22,355 nt of DNA. Source: Porphyromonas sp. (lineage in GTDB: Bacteria; Bacteroidota; Bacteroidia; Bacteroidales; Porphyromonadaceae). The position numbers were made by a program, and so were the translations under genes. The stretch spans positions 1-22,355 of the forward strand of contig JASBZJ010000001.1 of NCBI GenBank assembly GCA_029983495.1, in the 5' to 3' direction. The notes under the pieces were generated by a model. It worked only from the letters and a program-made list of their open reading frames with translations. It had not been told where the DNA came from and did no database searches. Positions 1 to 7,360 of the stretch are shown here, one piece after another; position 1 is the first letter of the stretch; the number at the start of each line of letters is the position of its first letter.

Positions 1-43
1 ATAGCCCCCAATTAGAGGGGCTAAACTCATACTCCTTATTTTT
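1..43. repeat. Hairpin module, copy 1 (inverted relative to copy 2)
   Basis: The segment contains a perfect 7-bp inverted repeat, TAGCCCC/GGGGCTA at 2-24 with an 8-nt loop, followed by an AT-rich stretch. Its reverse complement matches 14893-14935 at 40 of 43 positions by eye, so the same module occurs in opposite orientation about 14.9 kb away. It abuts the window edge, so the unit may continue to the left. It is not part of any recognisable gene. Confidence 0.75.
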
Positions 44-51
44 CAAAGGTC

Positions 52-330
52 TCTTTTCATCAGGACGAAAATAAAAAAGAACTTGAACAAAATAATGATG
101 TATCGGTTGTAACCCATCGAACCACCCCCATCGGTAATAAATTACGATACGATGGCGAGCAGACACTTGAGGTCTGCCCCTACAATTCCATCAGCAAAGC
201 TTAGCTCTTCGTTCGTTGAGTTGTACTGTGCACCATATTCATTTCATTTTACTATACTTATACGAATAAATCCATTTATTACCAAATAGATAATAACCTA
301 TAATTGTGATTTGCTACCGTGCAAAGGTCT
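52..330 (+). repeat. Dispersed intergenic repeat, copy 1
   Basis: This segment aligns in direct orientation with 15143-15372. Both begin TCTTTTCATCAGGA, share a long central block around CCCATCGGTAATAAATTA, carry a short palindrome (GCAGAC at 159-164, GTCTGC at 172-177), share ATTACCAAAT and AGATAATAA further on, and end with GTGCAAAGGTCT. Copy 1 has roughly 70 extra bases after the palindrome and lacks 21 bases present in copy 2. One frame is open from 25 to the TAG at about 206-208 without a start codon; its predicted peptide resembles that of copy 2, so this may be a coding relic. Confidence 0.75.
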
Positions 331-564
331 CAAAATAGAAACACCGTAACTAAGACTTGTACAACAAATTGGCTATTTTACTTGTGAGTATAAATATAAA
401 ACCATCGAAACTTTTAATTGAGCTTACTCTGTAATTTATATTTTTACTCGAAAGAAAAAATAGATCTAGCACACTACTAGTTATAGAATCATCAGGAAAA
501 GTAGACTCTTTGAAAAAAGGATAGGAAATAGTAGAGGAGGGGGAAAGGGGTCAAGGAAAAAGCA
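331..564. other. AT-rich gene-free stretch
   Basis: There is no ORF of useful length, RNA gene or terminator here that I can support. The right end (about 533-556) is a purine-rich GA tract just before the adaptor promoter candidate. An outer-membrane TolC gene or a TetR regulator, often found upstream of this type of pump, is not present. Confidence 0.5.
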
Positions 565-572
565 TATCTTTG
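565..572 (+). promoter_or_regulatory. Candidate -7 box of the efflux operon
   Basis: TATCTTTG, followed by C, matches the Bacteroidota -7 consensus TAnnTTTG exactly. It lies 51 nt before the ATG at 624. I see no good TTTG -33 element at the usual spacing of about 20 nt, where the DNA is GA-rich, so the call rests on the -7 box alone. Confidence 0.45.
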
Positions 573-623
573 CAACAAGTAGAATGGGCTTTAAAATAGT
601 GGCCCTAGGTATAACTTAAGCAT

Positions 624-791
624 ATGACTAGAATCATAACCTCAACAATAGGCATATTCTTATCTGTAACATTGTTCATATAATTAGGACTTTGTTCATG
701 TAAGAAAAAGGATAAGTTTGCCGAAGCACAAGGTATTTTTGAAGCAGAAACTGTACTTGTATCCTCGCCCGTAGATGGGAATATCGATTAC
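624..791 (+). pseudogene. Signal peptide of the HlyD adaptor, interrupted by in-frame TAA
   Basis: An ATG at 624 is in frame with the adaptor ORF. It encodes a basic and hydrophobic stretch (MTRIITSTIGIFLSVTLFI), then TAA at 681-683, then LGLCSCKKKDKF and the start of the adaptor. Reading through the TAA gives a typical Bacteroidota lipoprotein signal peptide with a lipobox-like LCSC and a lysine-rich segment after the cysteine. Between the stop and the next ATG at 792 there is no ATG, GTG or TTG in frame. The upstream part therefore looks like the true 5' end of the gene, disabled by one nonsense codon or by a sequencing error. Confidence 0.7.
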
Positions 792-1562
792 ATGAAGGTT
801 AGCGAAGGCGACCAACTTAAAAAAGGCGATATTATTGCACGAATAGATACATTGTTTATGAGTTACCAACGCGAATACGTTCAAAAACAGCAACAAACGG
901 CCAGAACTGCAGGAGTTGTTTCACCTAGTGTGCAAACCGAAGCGTTAGACGTGCAAATAAATGCTTTAGAAAAGGAAAAAGTGCGTATTGAGCGTTTGGT
1001 TAAGGAAGAAGTATTAGCAAAAAGTAAACTAGACGAGATAACAACGAAGTTGGATGCTGTAAAAGCCCAAAAGGCTGCAGCATTACAACAAGTTCAAAAA
1101 CAAAATGGAGGGTCGCTTGGTACCTCTTCCGCACTTGATGCTCAGGTTGCCCAAATCGATGAAATGATTGCCCGTTCAACTATAAAGGCACCTATCGAGG
1201 GCGTAATACTAACAACTTATGTACACCAAGGCGAACTTACAGGAGCCGGCAGACCCCTACTTAAAATGGCTAACCTAAATCACTTAATACTACGCATATA
1301 CCTAAACCCCGAACAACTTAGTAGAATTAAAATTGGCGATAAAGTTGAAGTGTACAACGATATGGGAGGCAATGATGATAGGCAATATGAAGGAACGATA
1401 ACGTGGATTGGCGAAGAAGCCGAGTTTACGCCAAAAAACATACAAACCTCGTCGATGCGTTCAACCCTTATATACCCAGCAAAAGTAAAAGTGGCTAATG
1501 ATGGCTATATAAAAATAGGTCAATACGGTAAAGCAATTCTTCCGAAACAAGATGTGGAATAA
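792..1562 (+). CDS. HlyD-family membrane fusion protein (YbhG-like), N-terminus disrupted
   Basis: This is the periplasmic adaptor of an efflux pump, linking the inner-membrane ABC transporter to an outer-membrane channel. The residues encode the end of the first lipoyl-like half-motif (MKVSEGDQLKKGDIIARID), a coiled-coil hairpin rich in Q, K and E (about residues 20-115), the second half-motif (STIKAPIEGVILTTYVHQGE) and a beta-barrel domain ending in GQYGKAIL. The ATG at 792 is the only start inside the open frame, but it removes the export signal and the first strand of the sandwich fold (VSSPVDGNID, encoded just upstream). The product from 792 would probably stay in the cytoplasm and not function as an adaptor. 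The 3' end overlaps the next gene by 11 nt, so translation through this frame may still matter for coupling. The family call is firm; functionality is doubtful. Confidence 0.85.
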   Translation: MKVSEGDQLKKGDIIARIDTLFMSYQREYVQKQQQTARTAGVVSPSVQTEALDVQINALEKEKVRIERLVKEEVLAKSKLDEITTKLDAVKAQKAAALQQVQKQNGGSLGTSSALDAQVAQIDEMIARSTIKAPIEGVILTTYVHQGELTGAGRPLLKMANLNHLILRIYLNPEQLSRIKIGDKVEVYNDMGGNDDRQYEGTITWIGEEAEFTPKNIQTSSMRSTLIYPAKVKVANDGYIKIGQYGKAILPKQDVE

Positions 1563-2499
1563 GGGTAATATATACTATGCGGTTAAGTGCGAGGGGCTAA
1601 CAAAAAAATTTGGGGCAACTTTCACAGCCGTTGATAATGTATCGCTAAAAGTTGAGAAAGGAATGCTTTTTGGACTTATTGGAGCTGATGGAGCAGGAAA
1701 AACAACCCTTATACGAATGCTTACTACTTTACTAAAGCCGAACGAAGGATATGCCGAAGTTCTAGGTCTAGATGTTGTAAAAAAATTCAGAACACTACGG
1801 CACCTTATTGGCTATATGCCTGGGCGTTTTTCTCTTTATACAGATCTTACTGTAAACGAAAACCTAAAAGTATTTGCAACACTATATGGTACCACTGTGA
1901 AAGAAAACTATGCGCTATTTGCCGATATTTACGAACAACTAGCTCCATTCGGAAAACGTAAGGCAGGAAAACTCTCGGGGGGTATGAAACAAAAACTTGC
2001 CTTGTGTTGCGCATTGGTTCACCGCCCCGAAATACTTTTTCTGGACGAACCAACAACAGGAGTAGACCCCGTGTCGCGTAAAGTTTTTTGGGATATACTT
2101 TCGCGCTTACGCACAGAGGAACGAATGCCAATAATAGTTTCAACACCCTATATGGACGAAGCGTTGCGTTGCGATAAAGTTGCCCTTATGCAGGATGGAA
2201 AAATTATTAGTAGCGATGCTCCTAATGTACTTATTAATAGTTATCCTTATCCCCTTTATGGTGTAGCATCGCAACAGAAAGGAGCCTTGCAAAAGTTTTT
2301 GCGCTCACTTAAGGGTATAAACTCTACTTTTTCGTTTGGCGACTTGCTACATATTACTATCGCCCCCAATGCAATAGACCTCAACCAAATTGAACGGAAT
2401 GCAAAGCTAGCGGGCTTTACCGATATTAAAATAACGCCAATAAACCCCACCATTGAAGATTATTTTCTTGCTCAGGCAACACAACAAGATAACGAGTAG
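1552..2499 (+). CDS. ABC transporter ATP-binding protein 1 (YbhF N-half type)
   Basis: This is the first of two ATPases that energise the two ABC-2 permeases downstream. Visible motifs are Walker A GADGAGKT (44-51), the signature LSGGMKQ (141-147) and Walker B with catalytic glutamate FLDEPTTGVDP (163-173). Two catalytic motifs deviate: the Q-loop reads GYMPGRFSLY with glycine at 91 where Gln is usual, and the H-loop reads STPYMDEA with proline at 199 where the switch histidine is expected. In E. coli YbhF both ATPase halves lie in one polypeptide; here they are separate genes. The start overlaps the adaptor stop by 11 nt, suggesting translational coupling. A C-terminal domain of about 85 residues follows the ATPase core. 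The substrate is unknown. Confidence 0.92.
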   Translation: MWNKGNIYYAVKCEGLTKKFGATFTAVDNVSLKVEKGMLFGLIGADGAGKTTLIRMLTTLLKPNEGYAEVLGLDVVKKFRTLRHLIGYMPGRFSLYTDLTVNENLKVFATLYGTTVKENYALFADIYEQLAPFGKRKAGKLSGGMKQKLALCCALVHRPEILFLDEPTTGVDPVSRKVFWDILSRLRTEERMPIIVSTPYMDEALRCDKVALMQDGKIISSDAPNVLINSYPYPLYGVASQQKGALQKFLRSLKGINSTFSFGDLLHITIAPNAIDLNQIERNAKLAGFTDIKITPINPTIEDYFLAQATQQDNE

Positions 2500-2522
2500 A
2501 AACTTATTCGCTTATTTAGACG

Positions 2523-3296
2523 ATGCGATTTATAGGACGGAAACGGCACGATTTTAACGGTGAAAATGTTATCGAAGCTAAGGAACTTACCAAAGTGTTT
2601 GGGAATTTTGTAGCAGTAGATCACATATCGTTTGAAGTAAAACGAGGGGAAATATTTGGTTTTTTAGGAGCAAATGGAGCGGGAAAGTCAACAGCAATGC
2701 GTATGCTTACAGGAATATCGAAACCCACAAATGGAAGTGCAACAGTTGCTGGTTTTGATGTTTGGAAAGAGCCAGAGAAAATAAAGAGAACCATTGGTTA
2801 TATGAGCCAACGTTTTTCGCTATACGAACGGCTTAGCGTAATGGATAACCTACGACTATTTGGCTCGATTTATGGTATGAGTATGCGTCAGATTATGGAT
2901 AGGTCGGCTGAGTTATTACACCGCTTACATTTTTACGACAAGCGAAATGAACTCGTAGCTAAATTACCCCTAGGAATGCGCCAGATAGTTGCGTTTACTT
3001 CGTCCATACTACACCACCCTAGCATCGTTTTTTTGGATGAACCCACAGGCGGTGTAGATCCTGTTACACGTAGGCGGTTTTGGGAAATGATTTACGATGC
3101 TACCGAAGAAGGAATTACAGTTTTTGTTACTACACACTACATGGACGAAACCGAGTATTGTAACCGTGTTTCGATTATGGTAGATGGGAAGATTGAAGCC
3201 CTAGGAGCCCCCAACGAATTAAAGGATCGCTATGGGGTAAGTAGCATGCAAGAGGTGTTTTTTATTTTAGCTCAAACCGCACAGCGAGGCGATTAA
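2523..3296 (+). CDS. ABC transporter ATP-binding protein 2 (YbhF C-half type)
   Basis: This is the partner ATPase of the preceding gene, 23 nt downstream. Walker A is GANGAGKS (49-56), the Q-loop GYMSQRFSLY keeps Gln96, Walker B is FLDEPTGGVDP (170-180) and the H-loop TTHYMDE keeps His205. The signature motif is degenerate: LPLGMRQ (148-154) instead of LSGGxxQ. Its defects thus complement those of the first ATPase. In a head-to-tail dimer one composite site (this protein's Walker and His residues with the partner's LSGG) is consensus and the other is degenerate. The protein ends in a short region after the ATPase core and lacks the longer C-terminal domain of its partner. A heterodimer is inferred from adjacency and motif pattern. 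Confidence 0.93.
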   Translation: MRFIGRKRHDFNGENVIEAKELTKVFGNFVAVDHISFEVKRGEIFGFLGANGAGKSTAMRMLTGISKPTNGSATVAGFDVWKEPEKIKRTIGYMSQRFSLYERLSVMDNLRLFGSIYGMSMRQIMDRSAELLHRLHFYDKRNELVAKLPLGMRQIVAFTSSILHHPSIVFLDEPTGGVDPVTRRRFWEMIYDATEEGITVFVTTHYMDETEYCNRVSIMVDGKIEALGAPNELKDRYGVSSMQEVFFILAQTAQRGD

Positions 3297-3304
3297 CCTA
3301 GGCT

Positions 3305-4540
3305 ATGGTAAAAAAAGAAAACATAAAACTTAGTATTCCAAAGCGGTTAAAGCTACTGCCTAAGGACGTTCGTGTTAGGTTTAAAAAGCGATCACAAAAA
3401 ATGTCGCTCAGACGAATCCGACAATGGTTTATAGTGTTGGGGCGATTTATTAGTAAAGAATTCCTTCACATACTTCGTGACTACCGAACCCTTTCTATAA
3501 TTCTTGGGTTACCTGTTGTTTTGGTGCTTATTTTTGGGTTTGCATTAACTACTGATGTTGGTGAAGTTCGTTTGCTTGTAGTTACACCTGAAAAGAACGA
3601 AATTGTAACAAGGCTTGCACAACAACTCAATGCCAGTAATTCGGTAAAAGTAGTTGATATTGTACCTCCTTCAAAGGAATATGACGCTCTATTCAAAAAA
3701 ATGAAAATCGATGCCATATTACGTTTCGAAGGACAATTCGAAAAGCACTTAGCACAAAGAGCGAAACCACAAATGGAACTTGCCATTGATGGTGTAGACC
3801 CCAACATGGTAACCGCTAGTTTAGCTAGCATTGGTGGAATAGTTCAAAACTATTTTACGACTTTAGCTACAGAAAAAGGCGATGTTCAACAAAAAGGGAT
3901 TGAAATGAAACTTACCTTGCTTTATAACCCCGAAATGAAAGCATCGTACTACTTTGTTCCAGGCGTTATGGGGCTCGTACTGATGATAATATGTGCTATG
4001 ATGACCAGTGTAAGTATTGTTCGTGAAAAGGAATTTGGCTCGATGGAAATACTACTTACGGGACCAGTTCACCCTGGCGTAATTATTGTAGCTAAAGCGG
4101 TTCCATACTTTTTGTTAAGTAGCGTGAATATAGCAACAATACTGCTACTTTCGCGCTACGTACTGAACGTTCCTATTTTAGGATCAGTATCGGCGCTCGT
4201 ATTCGTGTCGATGCTGTTCATACTTGTTTCTCTTCTTCTAGGACTGTTTATTTCTACCATTACAAATTCCCAATTGTTTGCCATAATATCAAGTGGTGCA
4301 GGGTTACTATTGCCTGTTGCTATGCTTTCAGGGATGCTATTCCCCATTGAAAGTATGCCACGAATATTATTCTACATAGCACAAATAGTTCCAGCAACAT
4401 GGTTTATACAAGGTGTAAAGGAACTTATGCTAATGGGAGCAAGTTGGGCAGATGTTCAACTCGAAATTTTTGTTCTACTAGGGATGGCTCTAACCCTTAT
4501 TGGAGTAACAGTACTAACTTTTAAGAACCGCTTGGAATAG
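3305..4540 (+). CDS. ABC-2 type permease (YbhS-like)
   Basis: This is an inner-membrane permease subunit of the efflux pump. It has a very basic N-terminal extension, a first membrane segment after FLHILRDYRTLS (about 60-83), a large periplasmic domain with the DG(V)DP-type stretch typical of ABC-2 exporters, then about five membrane segments beginning near VPGVMGLVLMIICAMM. The cytoplasmic coupling motif REKEFGSMEILLTGP is clear. The gap to the upstream ATPase gene is 8 nt and to the next permease 6 nt. An alternative start at Met33 (ATG at 3401) would remove the unusual basic extension and begin nearer the usual family N-terminus. Function as drug or ion export is inferred from YbhFSR homology; the cargo cannot be read from sequence. 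Confidence 0.92.
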   Translation: MVKKENIKLSIPKRLKLLPKDVRVRFKKRSQKMSLRRIRQWFIVLGRFISKEFLHILRDYRTLSIILGLPVVLVLIFGFALTTDVGEVRLLVVTPEKNEIVTRLAQQLNASNSVKVVDIVPPSKEYDALFKKMKIDAILRFEGQFEKHLAQRAKPQMELAIDGVDPNMVTASLASIGGIVQNYFTTLATEKGDVQQKGIEMKLTLLYNPEMKASYYFVPGVMGLVLMIICAMMTSVSIVREKEFGSMEILLTGPVHPGVIIVAKAVPYFLLSSVNIATILLLSRYVLNVPILGSVSALVFVSMLFILVSLLLGLFISTITNSQLFAIISSGAGLLLPVAMLSGMLFPIESMPRILFYIAQIVPATWFIQGVKELMLMGASWADVQLEIFVLLGMALTLIGVTVLTFKNRLE

Positions 4541-4546
4541 ATAGCC

Positions 4547-5659
4547 ATGTTTGGTCAACTGCTAAGAAAAGAGTTTATACTCATTGCAAATACACCTATG
4601 TTATTTGTAATGAATACACTATACCCCATCATTATTATAGGTATTCTTCCATTTGCTACAACAATGGATATTAAAAGTTTAAACACCATAATAATCGATC
4701 AGGATCGTAGTAGTACTAGTAGCGAATTACAACAAAAATTCTTTCAAACAGGTTATTTCCTTCCAGTTGACAACGCTGAGTCAATACTAACATTTAACCA
4801 AGCTTACGATTTAATTGAAGCGGGAAAAGCCGATGTTGTTATTACCTTTCCAAAGGACTTCGAGCGCAATATAATAAATGGCAATGGAAGCGACTTACAG
4901 CTTGTAGTAAACTCAATAAACGCAACAAAAGGGGCTATGGCAAGTGCCTATTCTCAACAAATAGTAATGCTATACCAACAGCAAATACTTGCAAAATTTA
5001 ACCCCAATAGTAGCTCATTTGGAGTTTCGTTCCATCAAAAAACACTATTCAATCCAAACAAAAACTACAAACAATTTATCGTTCCAGGCATGATAACTAT
5101 ACTAGTAACACTGCTAGCTATAACGATGCCTGCTATTGGAATAGTACAGGAAAAAGAATATGGAACAATTGAACAACTCAATGTTACACCAGTAAAACCT
5201 TACCAAGTATTACTTTCGAAAGCATTACCCTACTGGATTATTATTGCTGGTATTATGCCTATACTTATTGTTATGGGTGGGTTACTGTATGGATTATGGC
5301 CCAAGGGAAGCTTTTTAGGAATAGAAATAACCTCGCTATTGAACGCAATATCTTTTACGGGTATTGGGCTTATTATTGCAAACTATTCGAGTAGATTACA
5401 ACAACTTATGTTCATGATTATTTTTGTTCTCATAAATGTGCTTCTACTTGGTGGAATATTTACACCTGTAACGGGAATGCCATTATGGGCTCAAATTATC
5501 GCCAAAGGGTTACCCATATATTATTACGTAATTGATATGCGGGCATTATTCCTTCGCGGAAGTGGATTAGCCGACATTTGGCAAGATGTACTAATCTTGG
5601 CAGGAGTAGCATTGCTACTTTCGGTTATTGCCCTAGTAACATACCGTAAACGCGACTAA
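4547..5659 (+). CDS. ABC-2 type permease (YbhR-like)
   Basis: This is the second permease of the pump and the last gene of the operon. It has one N-terminal membrane segment (about residues 17-36), a periplasmic domain, then a membrane bundle starting at VPGMITILVTLLAITMPAIG. The coupling motif QEKEYGTIEQLNVTPVKP matches the family's (x)EKE(x)GT(x)EQL consensus. It is about 40 residues shorter than its partner because it lacks the basic N-terminal extension. The gene stops 56 nt before the converging DUF2752 gene; I see no strong terminator between them. Confidence 0.92.
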   Translation: MFGQLLRKEFILIANTPMLFVMNTLYPIIIIGILPFATTMDIKSLNTIIIDQDRSSTSSELQQKFFQTGYFLPVDNAESILTFNQAYDLIEAGKADVVITFPKDFERNIINGNGSDLQLVVNSINATKGAMASAYSQQIVMLYQQQILAKFNPNSSSFGVSFHQKTLFNPNKNYKQFIVPGMITILVTLLAITMPAIGIVQEKEYGTIEQLNVTPVKPYQVLLSKALPYWIIIAGIMPILIVMGGLLYGLWPKGSFLGIEITSLLNAISFTGIGLIIANYSSRLQQLMFMIIFVLINVLLLGGIFTPVTGMPLWAQIIAKGLPIYYYVIDMRALFLRGSGLADIWQDVLILAGVALLLSVIALVTYRKRD

Positions 5660-5715
5660 TATAGAACTTTTCCATTGGGTTGTTTAGGCTTTGTTCATTG
5701 CTCTTGCCATAATGC

Positions 5716-6132
5716 CTAGTGTATGTTTCTAAAAATCCACCATAAAACAATACTAACAAATAGCCCCCATATAAACCATTCTGAGCGGAAGAAACGATCT
5801 ATTCGCCACCATATAGTGTAACGACTTCGTAAAAACTGCGCAAGCAATAACAATATTATTAGTACTACTCCAATAAATAATGCTGGGTTAAGTTGCCATG
5901 CTTGCTTCCAATTACCATGCATTATGCTATAGACTGCGCGCGATGAGCCACAACCTGGACATTGGTAACCCGTAATGGCATAAAAGGGGCATTTTGGGAA
6001 AAACTTTGCCTCCTCGGGATTTACGAACAAAAAAAACAAACCAATAAGTATTAGGAATGATATTACGAGCAAAATACTAAATAACGGAGTTTTTCGTGTT
6101 TTCGTTCCAATTGGGCTTTTTTTTCTCATCAT
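5716..6132 (-). CDS. DUF2752 family membrane protein
   Basis: A small inner-membrane protein of unknown function. The family hallmark is present in the first half: CPFYAITGYQCPGCGSSRA followed by HGNWKQAWQLNP, a double cysteine motif (CP...CPGCG..R) between membrane segments. An N-terminal membrane helix (about residues 17-40), a central helix (about 83-102) and a C-terminal helix (about 119-134) are visible. The cysteines suggest metal or redox chemistry, but no role is established. It is separated from the upstream yitT-like gene by a terminator hairpin, so it probably has its own promoter; GAACTTTG on the minus strand (6157-6164) is one mismatch from TAnnTTTG and lies about 24 nt before the ATG. 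Confidence 0.85.
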   Translation of the reverse strand: MMRKKSPIGTKTRKTPLFSILLVISFLILIGLFFLFVNPEEAKFFPKCPFYAITGYQCPGCGSSRAVYSIMHGNWKQAWQLNPALFIGVVLIILLLLAQFLRSRYTIWWRIDRFFRSEWFIWGLFVSIVLWWIFRNIH

Positions 6133-6166
6133 TATTTATGACGGTTTATTGAGTTACAAAGTTCAT

Positions 6167-6200
6167 AAAAAAGGGACTAGCTAGCATGCTAACTAATCCC
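6167..6200 (-). terminator. Intrinsic terminator after the yitT-like gene
   Basis: On the minus strand GGGATTAGTTAGC pairs with GCTAGCTAGTCCC (6173-6200), up to 13 bp with two G-U wobbles, and is followed directly by TTTTTT (6172-6167). It lies about 78 nt beyond the yitT-like stop codon and before the DUF2752 gene, so it should end the leuS-yitT transcript. The hairpin is nearly symmetric but only the minus strand has the U tract. Confidence 0.75.
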
Positions 6201-6277
6201 TAGTTTTATATTCTTGGGAAAGGGCTACTAAAAAAGCCATCCCCACGGATTACAAAACAAAAGATTGCTCAATGGTT

Positions 6278-7303
6278 TTATTTCGAAGCCTTCTTTTCTT
6301 CTTTTTTATTTTGCATGGGGTCGAACCCTTCGCCGTAAACCCCATGAACCACCCCTTGCGATACAAAAGCATTCGAATCTACGGCTCGCACAATATCCAT
6401 AATGGGTCGGAGCATATTCTTACGAGCTACAACCATTACAACTTTAGCTTCCTTACCGCTAAAACCACCTTCAGCACGTAATAGTGTGCAACCTCGATGC
6501 AACTGATGTGTTATAGCATACGCTATTTCCTCACTCTTCAAACTATTAATAAAAAGTTGAACACTTTGCTTGTTACTATTAAGGAAGAAATCCATAGTTT
6601 GAGCACAAACAACAATTTCAACCACCGAAAAGGCAAGTTTGCCAAGAGCAACATCCCATTCGTATTTAGGTCCCATATAGTGGCTTATAACAGCACCAGT
6701 AACAACAATAGTGGCATCAACCATAATCATAGCTCTACCAAGCGAAATATTTTTGTACTTGTTGATAATGGCTACAATAACATCGGTTCCACCTGTTGAA
6801 CCATTAACCGAAAATACACAACCAAGCCCAATTCCACAAAGAATTGAACCAAGTAAAAGAGCAACAAATGGCTCGTCGCGAACTAATAGCGGACCAAAAT
6901 TTGGAAGTGTTTCCCGAAGAAATCCCCAAATATTATTGTACACATCAGCCTGCAATACAGGGTCGGTAAACAATGCCTGCCCTACAGGTATAGTTAGGAA
7001 CAGCATACCTACACCAATAATTGTTTTTAGCGAAAACTGCCATCCTAAAAACACTAAGGCCAATATAAGTAGAAAGCCGTTAATGATGTAATAAGGAATT
7101 GTTGCTGGTATATTCGTTGCAATCTGAATAACCGTAGTAATACCAGCAAGACCACCAGATGTAATGTTCTGTGATAGAATAAAACCCGTCCAACCTACGG
7201 TGTACGATACTACACCCAGAAAGATTATAAGTAGCTCGCGTGCTACAGCCCAGGAACTCTTTTTCACGGGAGTTCGAACTGGTAAAGCGTTCGCTTGTGT
7301 CAT
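6278..7303 (-). CDS. YitT family membrane protein with C-terminal DUF2179 domain
   Basis: A multi-pass inner-membrane protein of unconfirmed function. The first about 245 residues carry the YitT membrane repeat, with family motifs NITSGGLAGI (near 46) and VNGSTGGTDVI (near 166). The last about 90 residues form the soluble DUF2179 domain (GCTLLRAEGGFSGKEAKVVM). The length and two-domain arrangement are normal. The gene starts 57 nt after leuS on the same strand and probably shares its transcript. In Bacteroides, as I recall, leuS and a YitT gene are often followed by the dITP/XTP pyrophosphatase gene rdgB; here a DUF2752 gene follows instead, after a terminator. Confidence 0.88.
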   Translation of the reverse strand: MTQANALPVRTPVKKSSWAVARELLIIFLGVVSYTVGWTGFILSQNITSGGLAGITTVIQIATNIPATIPYYIINGFLLILALVFLGWQFSLKTIIGVGMLFLTIPVGQALFTDPVLQADVYNNIWGFLRETLPNFGPLLVRDEPFVALLLGSILCGIGLGCVFSVNGSTGGTDVIVAIINKYKNISLGRAMIMVDATIVVTGAVISHYMGPKYEWDVALGKLAFSVVEIVVCAQTMDFFLNSNKQSVQLFINSLKSEEIAYAITHQLHRGCTLLRAEGGFSGKEAKVVMVVARKNMLRPIMDIVRAVDSNAFVSQGVVHGVYGEGFDPMQNKKEEKKASK

Positions 7304-7360
7304 AATGGAAAACTAATATGGTATATAAAAATGATTTTTACTTCAGTTTGGTTTTGGAGG

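Noticed and set aside
6711..7091. 126-codon ORF antisense to the yitT-like gene
   Set aside because: The opposite strand encodes a clear YitT/DUF2179 protein, and the antisense product is low-complexity Ser/Thr/Pro/Asn-rich.
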